Positions 24,584 through 33,480 of a DNA stretch of 64,000 nucleotides are shown here, in pieces (positions within the stretch are counted from its first letter, which is position 1; the number at the start of each line of letters is the position of its first letter). The notes beneath the pieces were generated by a model that saw only the letters and a list, made by a program, of their open reading frames with translations, did not search any database and was not told the origin of the DNA. The position numbers and the translations under genes were made by a program. Source of the stretch: an uncultured Lachnospiraceae bacterium (GTDB lineage: Bacteria > Bacillota > Clostridia > Lachnospirales > Lachnospiraceae); assembly GCA_949471785.1 (NCBI GenBank), contig CASWRE010000004.1, forward strand, positions 1 through 64,000, written 5' to 3'.

Positions 24584-27500
24584 ATGGGGTTTGCCCATCT
24601 GCATGTGCATACGGAATACAGTCTGCTGGACGGCTCCAATAAGATCACGGAATATGTGGAGCGGGTGAAGGAACTGGGGATGGACAGCGCGGCCATCACC
24701 GACCACGGCGCCATGTACGGTGTGATCGATTTTTATCGGGCGGCGAAGGCGGCCGGTATACGGCCGATCCTGGGCTGCGAGGTATATGTGGCCCCCCGCT
24801 CCCTTCACGACAGAGAGACGGGCAGCGATGAGGACCGTTATTATCATCTGGTGCTGCTGGCGGAGAATGATATCGGTTACGGTAATCTGATGAAGATCGT
24901 TTCCCGGGGTTTTGTGGAGGGCTACTATTATAAGCCCCGGGTGGATAAGGCGCTTCTGGAGGAATACCATGAAGGACTGATTGCCTTAAGCGCCTGTCTG
25001 GCCGGGGAGGTGGCCCGGGATATTACGAAAGGGCTGTACGATGCGGCCCGGGATGCGGCCCTGGAATATGAGAGGATCTTCGGGAAAGGCAATTTTTTCC
25101 TGGAGCTTCAGGACCATGGCCTGGCGGACCAGCAGCGGGTGAATCAGGCCCTGGTGCGTATGAGCCGGGAGACGGGGATCGAGCTGGTGTGCACCAATGA
25201 CGTTCATTATACCCGGGCCGACGATGCGCAGGCTCATGATATCCTGCTCTGCATTCAGACGGGTAAGAAGGTCAGCGACGAGAACCGTATGCGCTATGAA
25301 GGAGGCCAGTATTATGTGAAATCTCCAGAAGAGATGGCGGCTCTGTTTCCCTATGCGCCGCAGGCTCTGGAAAACACCCAGAAGATTGCCGAGCGCTGCA
25401 GTGTAGAGATCGAATTCGGCGTGACGAAGCTGCCCCGGTATGATGTGCCGGAGGGGTACACCTCCTGGGAGTATCTGCAGAAGCTCTGCCGGGCCGGGCT
25501 GGCGAAACGATATGATCCGGTGACGGAGGAGCTCAAGAGCCGTCTGGACTATGAGCTTGAGACGATCCGCCAGATGGGCTATGTGGATTATTTTCTGATC
25601 GTATGGGATTTCATTCATTTTGCCCGCACCCAGGACATTATGGTGGGGCCGGGCCGTGGTTCCGCGGCGGGAAGCCTGGTTTCCTATGCTTTGGGTATCA
25701 CCAGGCTGGACCCCATGCGTTATAGCCTGCTTTTTGAGCGCTTCCTGAACCCGGAACGGGTATCCATGCCCGATATCGACGTGGATTTCTGTTTCGAGCG
25801 GCGCCAGGAGGTTATCGATTATGTGGTGCGTAAATACGGCAAGGACCGGGTGGTGCAGATCGTGACCTTCGGTACGCTGGCGGCCCGGGGCGTGATCCGG
25901 GACGTGGGCAGGGTGCTGGACCTGCCCTATGCCCAGTGCGATACCATCGCTAAGATGATTCCCAACGATCCGGGAAAAAATGTGACGATCCAGGATGCGC
26001 TGAACATCAGTGCGGAATTAAAGAAGCTGTATGAGGGCGACGAGCAGGTCCGTTATCTGATCGACATGGCGCGGCGGCTGGAGGGTCTGCCCCGCCACAC
26101 GTCCATGCACGCGGCGGGAGTGGTGATCTCCCAGAAAGCGGTGGAGGAGTATGTGCCCCTGTCCAGGGCTTCCGACGGTTCCATCACCACCCAGTTTACC
26201 ATGACCACACTGGAGGAGCTGGGCCTTCTGAAAATGGATTTCCTGGGGCTGCGCACCCTTACCGTGATCCAGAACGCGGTGCGGATGGCAGAAAAAAAAG
26301 CCGGTACGCCCATTGATATGGATGCCATTGACTACAATGATCCCCGGGTGCTGGAGATGATCGGCAAAGGCAACTGCGTGGGCGTGTTCCAGCTGGAGAG
26401 CGCCGGCATGAAGTCCTTTATGAAAGAGTTAAAGCCGCGGAGCCTGGAGGATATCATCGCCGGCATCTCCCTGTACCGTCCCGGCCCCATGAGTTTCATC
26501 CCCCAGTATATCCGGGGGAAAAACAATCCGGATCTGGTCACCTATGACTGTCCCCAACTGGAGCATATTCTGGAGCCCACTTACGGCTGTATTGTTTATC
26601 AGGAGCAGGTCATGCAGATCGTGCGGGAGCTGGGCGGCTATACCATGGGCCGCAGCGACCTGGTGCGGCGGGCCATGTCCAAGAAAAAGGCGTCGGTCAT
26701 GGCTAAGGAACGGCAGAATTTTGTCTACGGCAACGAAGAGGAAGGGGTGCCCGGCTGTATTCACAATGGTATTTCCGAATCCGTGGCCAACAAGATTTTC
26801 GACGAGATGACGGATTTTGCCAGCTATGCTTTTAATAAATCCCATGCGGCGGCTTATGCCGTGGTGGCTCTTCAGACCGCCTGGCTGAAATATTACTATC
26901 CTGTAGAATTCATGGCGGCCCTCATGACCTCCTGCGTGGAACACACCGGCAAGGTGTCCGAGTATATCCTGACCTGCCGCCAGATGGGTATCCCGATCCT
27001 GCCGCCGGATATCAACCAGAGTGTGGGTGATTTTTCCGTGGAGGGGGATGCCATCCGCTATGGACTTCTGGCCATCAAGGGCATCGGAAAGCCGGTGGAG
27101 GAGGCCATCGTGGAGGAACGAAAGCAGCGGGGCCCCTTTAAGTCTCTCAAAGATGTGGCTGTGCGCCTCAGCGGCAAGGAGATCAACAAAAGAACGGTGG
27201 AAAATTTCATCAAGGCGGGGGCCTTTGACTCTTTGGGAGGCAGCCGGAGGCAGTTTATGATGGTGTACGCCCAGGTGCTGGATCAGGCTGCCCAGGAGAA
27301 GAAAAATTCCCTGACCGGTCAGATGAGCCTGTTTGACTGGCTGGGAGAGGAGGTCAGAGAGTCCTTTGACATCCAGCTACCTCCGGTGGAAGAGTACGAC
27401 AAGGAGAGCCTGCTGGCCTTTGAAAAGGAGACGCTGGGCATTTACGTCAGCGGCCATCCCCTGGAGGAATACGAGGAGCTGTGGCGGAAAACCATATCGG

Positions 27501-28078
27501 CCGTGTCCACACAGTTCCTGCCCGACGAGGAGACGGGGCAGCCGTCGATTCCCGACGGTTCCCGACAGATCATCGGCGGCTTGGTGGCGGATAAGACCGT
27601 CAAATACACCAGAACCAACAAAGCCATGGCTTTTCTGAATTTAGAGGATCTGGTGGGCTCCGTGGAGGTAGTGGTTTTTCCCCGGGACTATGAGAATTAC
27701 GGCCCTCTTACGGAAAAAGACGGGAAAATATTTGTCCAGGGCAGGGTGTCGGCGGAGGACGATAAACCCAGCAAGCTGATCTGCGAGAAGATCACCCGTT
27801 TTGAGGAGGCGCCCCGGGAGCTGTGGATACAGTTTTCCGACAAGTCCTCCTATGATCGCCGGGTACATGAGTTATATGAAGTGCTGCGCGCTTCTGATGG
27901 CCGGGACATGGTGGTGATTTATCTGAAGAAGGAGCGTGCCGTGAAGAGGCTTCCGGCCAGCCGGTCCGTGCTGATTAATGAAGAGCTGCTTGCGCGGCTT
28001 GGGGAGCTGTACGGCGAGGAGAATGTCCGTATGGTGGATAAAAAAATGTCCGCGGGCGGCCGTCATGCGGCGAGGTAG
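24584..28078 (+). CDS. dnaE: DNA polymerase III subunit alpha (DnaE type)
   Basis: 1164 residues, the usual size of DnaE without a built-in exonuclease. The PHP domain begins HLHVHTEYSLLDGSNKI. The polymerase active site shows GPGRGSAAGSLVSY and MPDIDVDF with its metal-binding Asp residues. Tandem helix-hairpin-helix and OB-fold regions follow (PDGSRQIIGGLVADKT). In Firmicutes DnaE extends primers alongside PolC. GGAGG is eight bases before the ATG. The stop is six bases from the potassium transporter gene, so they may share a transcript. Confidence 0.97.
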   Translation: MGFAHLHVHTEYSLLDGSNKITEYVERVKELGMDSAAITDHGAMYGVIDFYRAAKAAGIRPILGCEVYVAPRSLHDRETGSDEDRYYHLVLLAENDIGYGNLMKIVSRGFVEGYYYKPRVDKALLEEYHEGLIALSACLAGEVARDITKGLYDAARDAALEYERIFGKGNFFLELQDHGLADQQRVNQALVRMSRETGIELVCTNDVHYTRADDAQAHDILLCIQTGKKVSDENRMRYEGGQYYVKSPEEMAALFPYAPQALENTQKIAERCSVEIEFGVTKLPRYDVPEGYTSWEYLQKLCRAGLAKRYDPVTEELKSRLDYELETIRQMGYVDYFLIVWDFIHFARTQDIMVGPGRGSAAGSLVSYALGITRLDPMRYSLLFERFLNPERVSMPDIDVDFCFERRQEVIDYVVRKYGKDRVVQIVTFGTLAARGVIRDVGRVLDLPYAQCDTIAKMIPNDPGKNVTIQDALNISAELKKLYEGDEQVRYLIDMARRLEGLPRHTSMHAAGVVISQKAVEEYVPLSRASDGSITTQFTMTTLEELGLLKMDFLGLRTLTVIQNAVRMAEKKAGTPIDMDAIDYNDPRVLEMIGKGNCVGVFQLESAGMKSFMKELKPRSLEDIIAGISLYRPGPMSFIPQYIRGKNNPDLVTYDCPQLEHILEPTYGCIVYQEQVMQIVRELGGYTMGRSDLVRRAMSKKKASVMAKERQNFVYGNEEEGVPGCIHNGISESVANKIFDEMTDFASYAFNKSHAAAYAVVALQTAWLKYYYPVEFMAALMTSCVEHTGKVSEYILTCRQMGIPILPPDINQSVGDFSVEGDAIRYGLLAIKGIGKPVEEAIVEERKQRGPFKSLKDVAVRLSGKEINKRTVENFIKAGAFDSLGGSRRQFMMVYAQVLDQAAQEKKNSLTGQMSLFDWLGEEVRESFDIQLPPVEEYDKESLLAFEKETLGIYVSGHPLEEYEELWRKTISAVSTQFLPDEETGQPSIPDGSRQIIGGLVADKTVKYTRTNKAMAFLNLEDLVGSVEVVVFPRDYENYGPLTEKDGKIFVQGRVSAEDDKPSKLICEKITRFEEAPRELWIQFSDKSSYDRRVHELYEVLRASDGRDMVVIYLKKERAVKRLPASRSVLINEELLARLGELYGEENVRMVDKKMSAGGRHAAR

Positions 28079-28084
28079 CGAAAA

Positions 28085-29479
28085 ATGGCAAAGATTTTAT
28101 TAAAAAGACAACCGGGAAGAAAGAAGTTTCTGCGGGCCGAGCGGTATATGGCCTTAGGTTTCGGGCTGCTGATTTTGATGGGAGCGGTCCTTTTGTGCCT
28201 GCCTGTATCCTCCGCTTCCGGTGCGTTTACCCCTTGGCCAGACGCGCTTTTTACTTCCACGACGTCGGTCTGTGTGACCGGCCTGGTGACGGTGACTACG
28301 GCAACCCACTGGAGCCTGTTCGGCAAAGTGGTTATCCTTTGCCTGATCCAGCTGGGAGGGCTGGGTATTGTGGCCTGCGTCACCGGCGTGATGATGGTCT
28401 TCGGACAGAGGATATCCCTGGGAGCCCGCAAAAGGATCGCAGACAGCTATAATCTGGACCATATCACCGGCGTGGTGGGGCTGGTGCGGCGGATTGTCAA
28501 AGGGACGCTCTGCGTGGAAGCCCTGGGCGCCATTCCCTATGCTTTTGTGTTCATACCGGAATACGGAGTAGCGGGAGGCCTGTTCCGCGCCGTGTTCCAT
28601 GCGGTGTCGGCTTTCTGCAATGCGGGTATCGACATATTGGGGGAGGACAGTCTGGCGGCTTACGTGTCCAATCCGGTGATGAATATCAATACCATGCTGC
28701 TGATCGTGATGGGAGGCATCGGCTTTACGGTATGGTTTGACGTGGCCGGGCAGTGGAAAAAAGGGGGACTGCTCAGGGGGCCGGGGAAATTCTGGAAAGG
28801 GCTTGAGCTGCATACCCGGCTTGCGCTCTGTATTACGGCTTTCCTGATTCTTTCCGGAGCTTTGCTCATCCTTATACTTGACTGGAACCACAGCGGAAGT
28901 CTGGGTCCGCTCTCCGTGCCGCAGAAGGTCCTGGCGGCGCTGTTTCAGTCGGTGACTTTAAGGACGGCGGGCTTTCAGACGATTCCCCAGCAGAATTTCA
29001 CCGATGCCTCCGCCTGTGTGTGCCTGGCGCTGATGTTTGTGGGCGGGTCGCCCATGGGTACGGCGGGGGGGATGAAGACAACTACCGTCGGTATTGTGTT
29101 TTTGATGACCTGGGCTTATCTTCACGGAAAGGAGCGTCCGGAGGTGTTCGGACGCAGGCTCAGGGACGAGGATACCCGGACGGCTCTGGTGGTGATCTGC
29201 TGCGGTTTTGCCGTCGTATTTGCGGGAACGATCCTTCTGGCAGCGACGTCCGATGCTTCTTTTCTTGACGTGTTTTACGAGATTGTGTCGGCGGTGGGCA
29301 CCGTGGGGCTGACCCGTGGGATCACCGGAAGCCTTGGCACGGCGGCCAAGCTGGTGCTGGCGGCGGTGATGTACGCGGGGCGTCTCGGGCCGATCACGCT
29401 GGCCATGGCGGTGACGAGACGGGCAGGGGGGCGGAAAAAGTCTGTGCGGCTGCCGGAGAAGCGGATTCTGATCGGGTGA
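28085..29479 (+). CDS. TrkH/KtrB-type potassium uptake channel subunit
   Basis: 464 residues with the repeated M1-P-M2 topology and selectivity-filter-like loops (TSVCVTGLVTV, SAFCNAGIDILG, TLRTAGFQT, SAVGTVGLTRG). The Gly residues in each loop line the K+ pathway. It should import potassium together with the RCK protein encoded next. The ribosome site GAGG overlaps the end of dnaE. Confidence 0.92.
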   Translation: MAKILLKRQPGRKKFLRAERYMALGFGLLILMGAVLLCLPVSSASGAFTPWPDALFTSTTSVCVTGLVTVTTATHWSLFGKVVILCLIQLGGLGIVACVTGVMMVFGQRISLGARKRIADSYNLDHITGVVGLVRRIVKGTLCVEALGAIPYAFVFIPEYGVAGGLFRAVFHAVSAFCNAGIDILGEDSLAAYVSNPVMNINTMLLIVMGGIGFTVWFDVAGQWKKGGLLRGPGKFWKGLELHTRLALCITAFLILSGALLILILDWNHSGSLGPLSVPQKVLAALFQSVTLRTAGFQTIPQQNFTDASACVCLALMFVGGSPMGTAGGMKTTTVGIVFLMTWAYLHGKERPEVFGRRLRDEDTRTALVVICCGFAVVFAGTILLAATSDASFLDVFYEIVSAVGTVGLTRGITGSLGTAAKLVLAAVMYAGRLGPITLAMAVTRRAGGRKKSVRLPEKRILIG

Positions 29480-29547
29480 GCGGGGCTGCCGCCATGGGCG
29501 GCGGTTCTTGCCAAGTGACTGTTTCATAAAAATGTGGAGAAAGAAAA

Positions 29548-30198
29548 ATGATTGACAAACAATATGCGGTTCTGGGATTGGGACGGTTTGGAAGCAGTGT
29601 GGCGCTGACACTGGCGGATGCAGGGTGCGAGGTGCTGGCCGTGGATTCCGACGAGGAGAAGGTGCAGGAGCTGGCGGATCATGTTACGTATGCCGTGACG
29701 GCGGATGTGACGGAGCCGGGGGTTCTGGAATCTTTGAGCGTCAGCAATATCGACATAGCGGTGGTCGGGATTGCCGGCAATATGGAGGACAGTATTCTGG
29801 CCACGATCATGACGAAGGAGGCAGGAGCCGGTTATGTGATCGCCAAGGCCATGAGCGAGATTCATGGCACGATACTGGCGAAAGTGGGAGCGGATAAGGT
29901 GATCTATCCGGAACGGGACAGCGGCATACGGCTGGCGAAGAATCTGGTGTCGGGAAACTTCATGGAATTTTTCGCACTTTCGGATACCTACAGTATTGTG
30001 GAACTCAAAGTGCCCGGGACATGGGTGGGAAAATCGCTTAGAGAACTTGACTTGAGAAAAAATCTCGGAATTAACATGATCGGCGTGATGATGGAGGGGA
30101 AGACGGTGGTGAATGTGGACCCGGAAACCCCTCTGGAAAAAAGCTGGACCGCCATTGTGGTTGGAGACAACCGGGATTTGCAGAGACTGTCGCAGTAG
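29548..30198 (+). CDS. TrkA/KtrA-type RCK regulatory subunit
   Basis: 216 residues. An N-terminal Rossmann RCK_N domain with the nucleotide-binding motif GLGRFGSSVA and an acidic residue at the end of strand 2 (VDSDEEK) is followed by RCK_C (about residues 135-216). It gates the TrkH/KtrB channel in response to nucleotides at the inner membrane face. It follows the channel gene by 68 bases, and GGAG precedes the ATG. Confidence 0.93.
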   Translation: MIDKQYAVLGLGRFGSSVALTLADAGCEVLAVDSDEEKVQELADHVTYAVTADVTEPGVLESLSVSNIDIAVVGIAGNMEDSILATIMTKEAGAGYVIAKAMSEIHGTILAKVGADKVIYPERDSGIRLAKNLVSGNFMEFFALSDTYSIVELKVPGTWVGKSLRELDLRKNLGINMIGVMMEGKTVVNVDPETPLEKSWTAIVVGDNRDLQRLSQ

Positions 30199-30227
30199 AG
30201 AGAGCAGGAGCTTGACGCGAGGCGTAC

Positions 30228-30258
30228 CCAGGCGGTATTTGGCAGAAATACCGCCTGG
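30228..30258 (+). promoter_or_regulatory. Intercistronic hairpin, trkA - RNA methyltransferase
   Basis: CCAGGCGGTATTT (30228-30240) and its exact complement (30246-30258) with a five-base loop. No T-run follows; the next gene's GGAGG is only a few bases on. It could stabilise mRNA or partly terminate. Confidence 0.5.
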
Positions 30259-30275
30259 CAACGGAGGGGCCGCAA

Positions 30276-31070
30276 ATGATTACCAGCATAAACAATGCCC
30301 GGATCAGGCACATTCAGGTTCTGGCAAAGAAAGCGAAAGTAAGGCGTGAGGAAGGACTGTTCATCGTGGAGGGACCGCGGATGTTTTGCGAATCTCCCCC
30401 CGAACGGATAGAGAGAGCCTATCTTTCCGAAAGCTATTACAGGGAGATGGCGGACAGGCATATCCTGGATCAGATCCCCTGGGAACTGGTGGCGGACCGT
30501 GTATTCGCCCAGGCGGCGGAGACGGTGCACTCTCAGGGGGTGCTCTGTGTTGTGCGCCGTGCGGATTACGGGCTGGAGTCGCTTTTGCAAAAAGCCGACC
30601 CGCTGCTGCTGCTTCTGGAGGATCTGCAGGACCCCGGTAATGTGGGTACGATCTTCCGCACGGCGGAGGGAGCCGGCGTGGACGGGATTATCCTGACGAA
30701 AAATTGCGTGGATATCTACAATCCCAAGACCATCCGCTCCACCATGGGCTCCGTCTATCGGATGCCCTTTGTGTGCCTCACGGATGAGAAAATTTCTCCT
30801 GTTCTGGATTCCTTAAAGGAGAAAGGCGTGGCCACTTGCGCGGCCCACCTGCAGGGACGCTGCCTCTATGACCGGGAGAACTATACGGGGGGGACGGCTT
30901 TTCTGATCGGCAATGAGGGAAACGGCCTCTCGGAAGAGCTTTCCGCGGCGGCGGACAAGAAGGTGCGGATTCCCATGGAAGGCCGTCTGGAATCCCTGAA
31001 TGCCGGTGTGGCAGCGGCTATTCTGATGTATGAGGCACACCGACAGCGCTGCAGGGCGAAGGGACTGTAA
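30276..31070 (+). CDS. TrmH/SpoU family RNA 2'-O-methyltransferase
   Basis: 264 residues. The N-terminal substrate-binding domain (RIRHIQVLAKKAKVRREEGLF-like start) is followed by the SPOUT knot with the three family motifs: LEDLQDPGNVGTIFRTAEG, GNEGNGLS and MEGRLESLNAGVAAAILMYE. It should methylate a ribose in rRNA or tRNA using S-adenosylmethionine; the target cannot be fixed. GGAGG lies seven bases before the ATG. Confidence 0.92.
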   Translation: MITSINNARIRHIQVLAKKAKVRREEGLFIVEGPRMFCESPPERIERAYLSESYYREMADRHILDQIPWELVADRVFAQAAETVHSQGVLCVVRRADYGLESLLQKADPLLLLLEDLQDPGNVGTIFRTAEGAGVDGIILTKNCVDIYNPKTIRSTMGSVYRMPFVCLTDEKISPVLDSLKEKGVATCAAHLQGRCLYDRENYTGGTAFLIGNEGNGLSEELSAAADKKVRIPMEGRLESLNAGVAAAILMYEAHRQRCRAKGL

Positions 31071-31223
31071 GATCCACTGTGACAGCCTGGCTTGATTCCT
31101 TCATAATTTTTCAGATTTTTAGCATTGGATTGTCATGGGCGAGAGGGTAAAGTAAATGTAGAGCGACAGGCCGGGTATGTTACGGGGACTGCCGCAAATA
31201 TGTTTCATGTAAGGAGGATGGAT

Positions 31224-32699
31224 ATGAAAAGGATGGCAGCAGCGCTTGCTTTGTGCCTGGCCGTGGCGATGGTCGGCGGATGCGGCAGCGGTCAGAGTCA
31301 GACAGCGGTTTCTGTGGAATCCGTGGCCAATATTACCGGAATGGGCAATGTGGGCATTACAGATAAATTCAGTGGTCTGGTAGTCTCCCAGGAGGAGGTC
31401 AAGATCCAGAAAAATGCGGATATGACGGTGAAGGAGCTGAAGGTCAGCGCCGGAGACGAGGTGAAGAAGGGGGATGTGCTCTTTACCTATGATACGGATG
31501 AACTATCCATCAATCTGGAAAAGCAGAAGCTGGAACTGGAACAGCTCAACAATACCATAAAGTCAAAGGAGCAGGAGAAAAAGGAGCTGGAGAAAGAAAA
31601 GGCGAAAGCCCCTTCCAGCGCCAAACTGGAATACACGATAGAGATCCAGACGGCGGAAGCAGAGATCCACGAGGCGGAGTACAGCGTCAAGGAGAAAGAG
31701 GCCGAGATTAAGAAAACAGAAAAGTCTCTGAAAGATTCCGGTGTGACCAGCCCCATTGACGGGCGGGTAAAAAATGTGCAGAAGGAAGACAATTCTTCAG
31801 AAGGAAGCATGGATATGGGCGGTTCTGAAGAGGGCGCCGACGCGTATATCACTTTGATGAAATCCGGTTCTTACCAGGTGAAAGGGACCGTGAACGAGAT
31901 GAGCGCCCAGGTTCTTCAGGAGGGAACGCCGCTGCTGATTCGTTCCCGTATCGATGCGGCTCAGACCTGGACGGGTTCCCTGGAACGTATCGACTTTGAG
32001 AATACGGTGCAGAACAATAATGATATGCATGGCAGCAGCGACGAGATGACCACTTCCACGAAATATCCTTTTTATGTGGCCCTGGATACGCAGGAGGGCC
32101 TGATGCTGGGACAGCACGTGTATATTGAGACGGATACGGGCGACGGCGAGGGAGAAGGGGAGCCGGCCATGAAGCTTCCTTCCTATTATATAGTGGATGC
32201 GGATAGCGACGCCTATGTGTGGGCGGAAGGTTCCGGCAGCAAGTTGGAAAAGAGAAAAGTGACCCTGGGAGAATACGACGCGGAGACGGAGATGTATGCG
32301 GTCCTTGACGGTCTGACTGTGGACGACTATATCGCGTTCCCGTCGGAAGAGTGCGTAAACGGCGCGCCCACAGAGCATTATGATCCCAACAGCGGTGAAG
32401 AGAACCCGGCCGGAAATGAAGGCGGCGCGGGTATGACCGGCGGCATGGATGAAGGCGGCGCGGGTATGACCGGCGGTATGGATGAAGGCGGCGCGGATAT
32501 GACGGACGGCATGGATGAAGGCGGCGCGGATATGACGGACGGTATGGACGAAGGCGGCGCGGATATGACGGACGGCATGGATGAAGGCGATACGTATCCG
32601 GCTGATGACGTCGACATGGGTGAAAGTGATGTAGATATGGGCGGTACGGAGATAGACGGTATGGTCGCGGGCAGCGGTATCTTCATGGGGGAGGAATAG
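31224..32699 (+). CDS. Lipoprotein HlyD/MacA-like adaptor with C-terminal repeats
   Basis: 491 residues from the ATG at 31224 (AAGGAGG six bases upstream). A lipoprotein signal ends at Cys20 (AVAMVGGC). Next come a lipoyl/barrel half (VKELKVSAGDEVKKGDVLF), an alpha hairpin rich in Glu and Lys (residues 95-165) and the second barrel half with SPIDGRVKNV. After residue 395 the chain becomes low-complexity: five 11-residue units of the type GGADMTDGMDE, then more acidic sequence. It is the first gene of an ABC export locus. In Gram-positives such adaptors work with MacB-like exporters at the outer membrane face. Confidence 0.85.
   Translation: MKRMAAALALCLAVAMVGGCGSGQSQTAVSVESVANITGMGNVGITDKFSGLVVSQEEVKIQKNADMTVKELKVSAGDEVKKGDVLFTYDTDELSINLEKQKLELEQLNNTIKSKEQEKKELEKEKAKAPSSAKLEYTIEIQTAEAEIHEAEYSVKEKEAEIKKTEKSLKDSGVTSPIDGRVKNVQKEDNSSEGSMDMGGSEEGADAYITLMKSGSYQVKGTVNEMSAQVLQEGTPLLIRSRIDAAQTWTGSLERIDFENTVQNNNDMHGSSDEMTTSTKYPFYVALDTQEGLMLGQHVYIETDTGDGEGEGEPAMKLPSYYIVDADSDAYVWAEGSGSKLEKRKVTLGEYDAETEMYAVLDGLTVDDYIAFPSEECVNGAPTEHYDPNSGEENPAGNEGGAGMTGGMDEGGAGMTGGMDEGGADMTDGMDEGGADMTDGMDEGGADMTDGMDEGDTYPADDVDMGESDVDMGGTEIDGMVAGSGIFMGEE
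32421..32585 (+). repeat. 33-bp tandem repeat in adaptor gene
   Basis: Five consecutive units of 33 bp encode two GGAGMTGGMDE and three GGADMTDGMDE units. The copies are nearly identical at the DNA level, implying recent expansion and likely length variation between strains. Confidence 0.9.
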
Positions 32700-32704
32700 T
32701 GCAT

Positions 32705-33478
32705 ATGATTCTGGAACTAAAGGACGTGTATAAAGAGTATACCCGCGGAAAGATGGCCGTGCCCGTCCTGAAAGATATATCGATGCAGGTGGAGGACGGT
32801 TCCTATATCGCGATTATGGGCCCCTCCGGTTCCGGCAAGACGACGCTGATGAATCTGATCGGCTGCCTGGATGTGCCTACATCCGGGCAGGTGTTGATCG
32901 ACGGAGTGGATATTTCCACACAGAATGACGATCAGATGGCAAAGCTGCGCAACACCTTTATCGGTTTTGTGTTTCAGCATTTTCATCTTCTGCAGGAGAT
33001 GGACGCGCTGGAAAATGTGGCGCTGCCCCTCTTGTACGCCGGCGTATCAGTTAAAGAGAGACGCGCCAGGGCGGAGGAGGCGCTTAAGAAAGTGGGGCTG
33101 GAAGACCGTCTCCACTTTAAGCCCAGCCAGCTGTCCGGCGGCCAGTGTCAGCGTGTGGCCATAGCCAGGGCGATGGTGACGGGCCCCAGGCTTTTGCTGG
33201 CCGACGAGCCTACCGGCGCGCTGGATACGGCTTCCGGCGAGCAGGTCATGGAGATTTTTTCTCAATTGAATGAACAGGGCATGACTATCGTCATGATCAC
33301 CCACGAACCGTCCATAGCGGCCAGCGCGAAACAGATTTATCATATCCGGGACGGAGAGATTCAGACCGGCGGACAGAAGCCGTCCGGCAGACAGAATCCG
33401 TCTGACGGACAGAATCCATCCGGCGGACAGAAGTCGTCCGACGGGCAGCCCGACGAAGAGCGAGAAGAGGTTGAGTGA
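32705..33478 (+). CDS. MacB-type ABC transporter ATPase
   Basis: 257 residues from the ATG at 32705 (GGAGG ten bases upstream; a GTG at 32699 is also possible). Walker A GPSGSGKTT, signature LSGGQCQRVAIARA and Walker B LLLADEPTGALD are intact. The last 30 residues form an unusual tail of Gly/Gln/Ser/Pro repeats (variants of GGQNPSG) not needed for catalysis. It powers the exporter encoded with the two adaptors and the permease at 35169-36425. Confidence 0.93.
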   Translation: MILELKDVYKEYTRGKMAVPVLKDISMQVEDGSYIAIMGPSGSGKTTLMNLIGCLDVPTSGQVLIDGVDISTQNDDQMAKLRNTFIGFVFQHFHLLQEMDALENVALPLLYAGVSVKERRARAEEALKKVGLEDRLHFKPSQLSGGQCQRVAIARAMVTGPRLLLADEPTGALDTASGEQVMEIFSQLNEQGMTIVMITHEPSIAASAKQIYHIRDGEIQTGGQKPSGRQNPSDGQNPSGGQKSSDGQPDEEREEVE

Positions 33479-33480
33479 AA

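Noticed and set aside
23336-24970. 544-codon open frame on the minus strand
   Set aside because: It lies opposite the thioesterase, CvfB and dnaE genes, has His/Pro/Leu-rich meaningless sequence and no ribosome site; a shadow of GC-rich coding DNA.
32378-32704. Ser/Pro repeat protein on the minus strand
   Set aside because: Antisense of the 33-bp repeats in the adaptor gene; no start signals.
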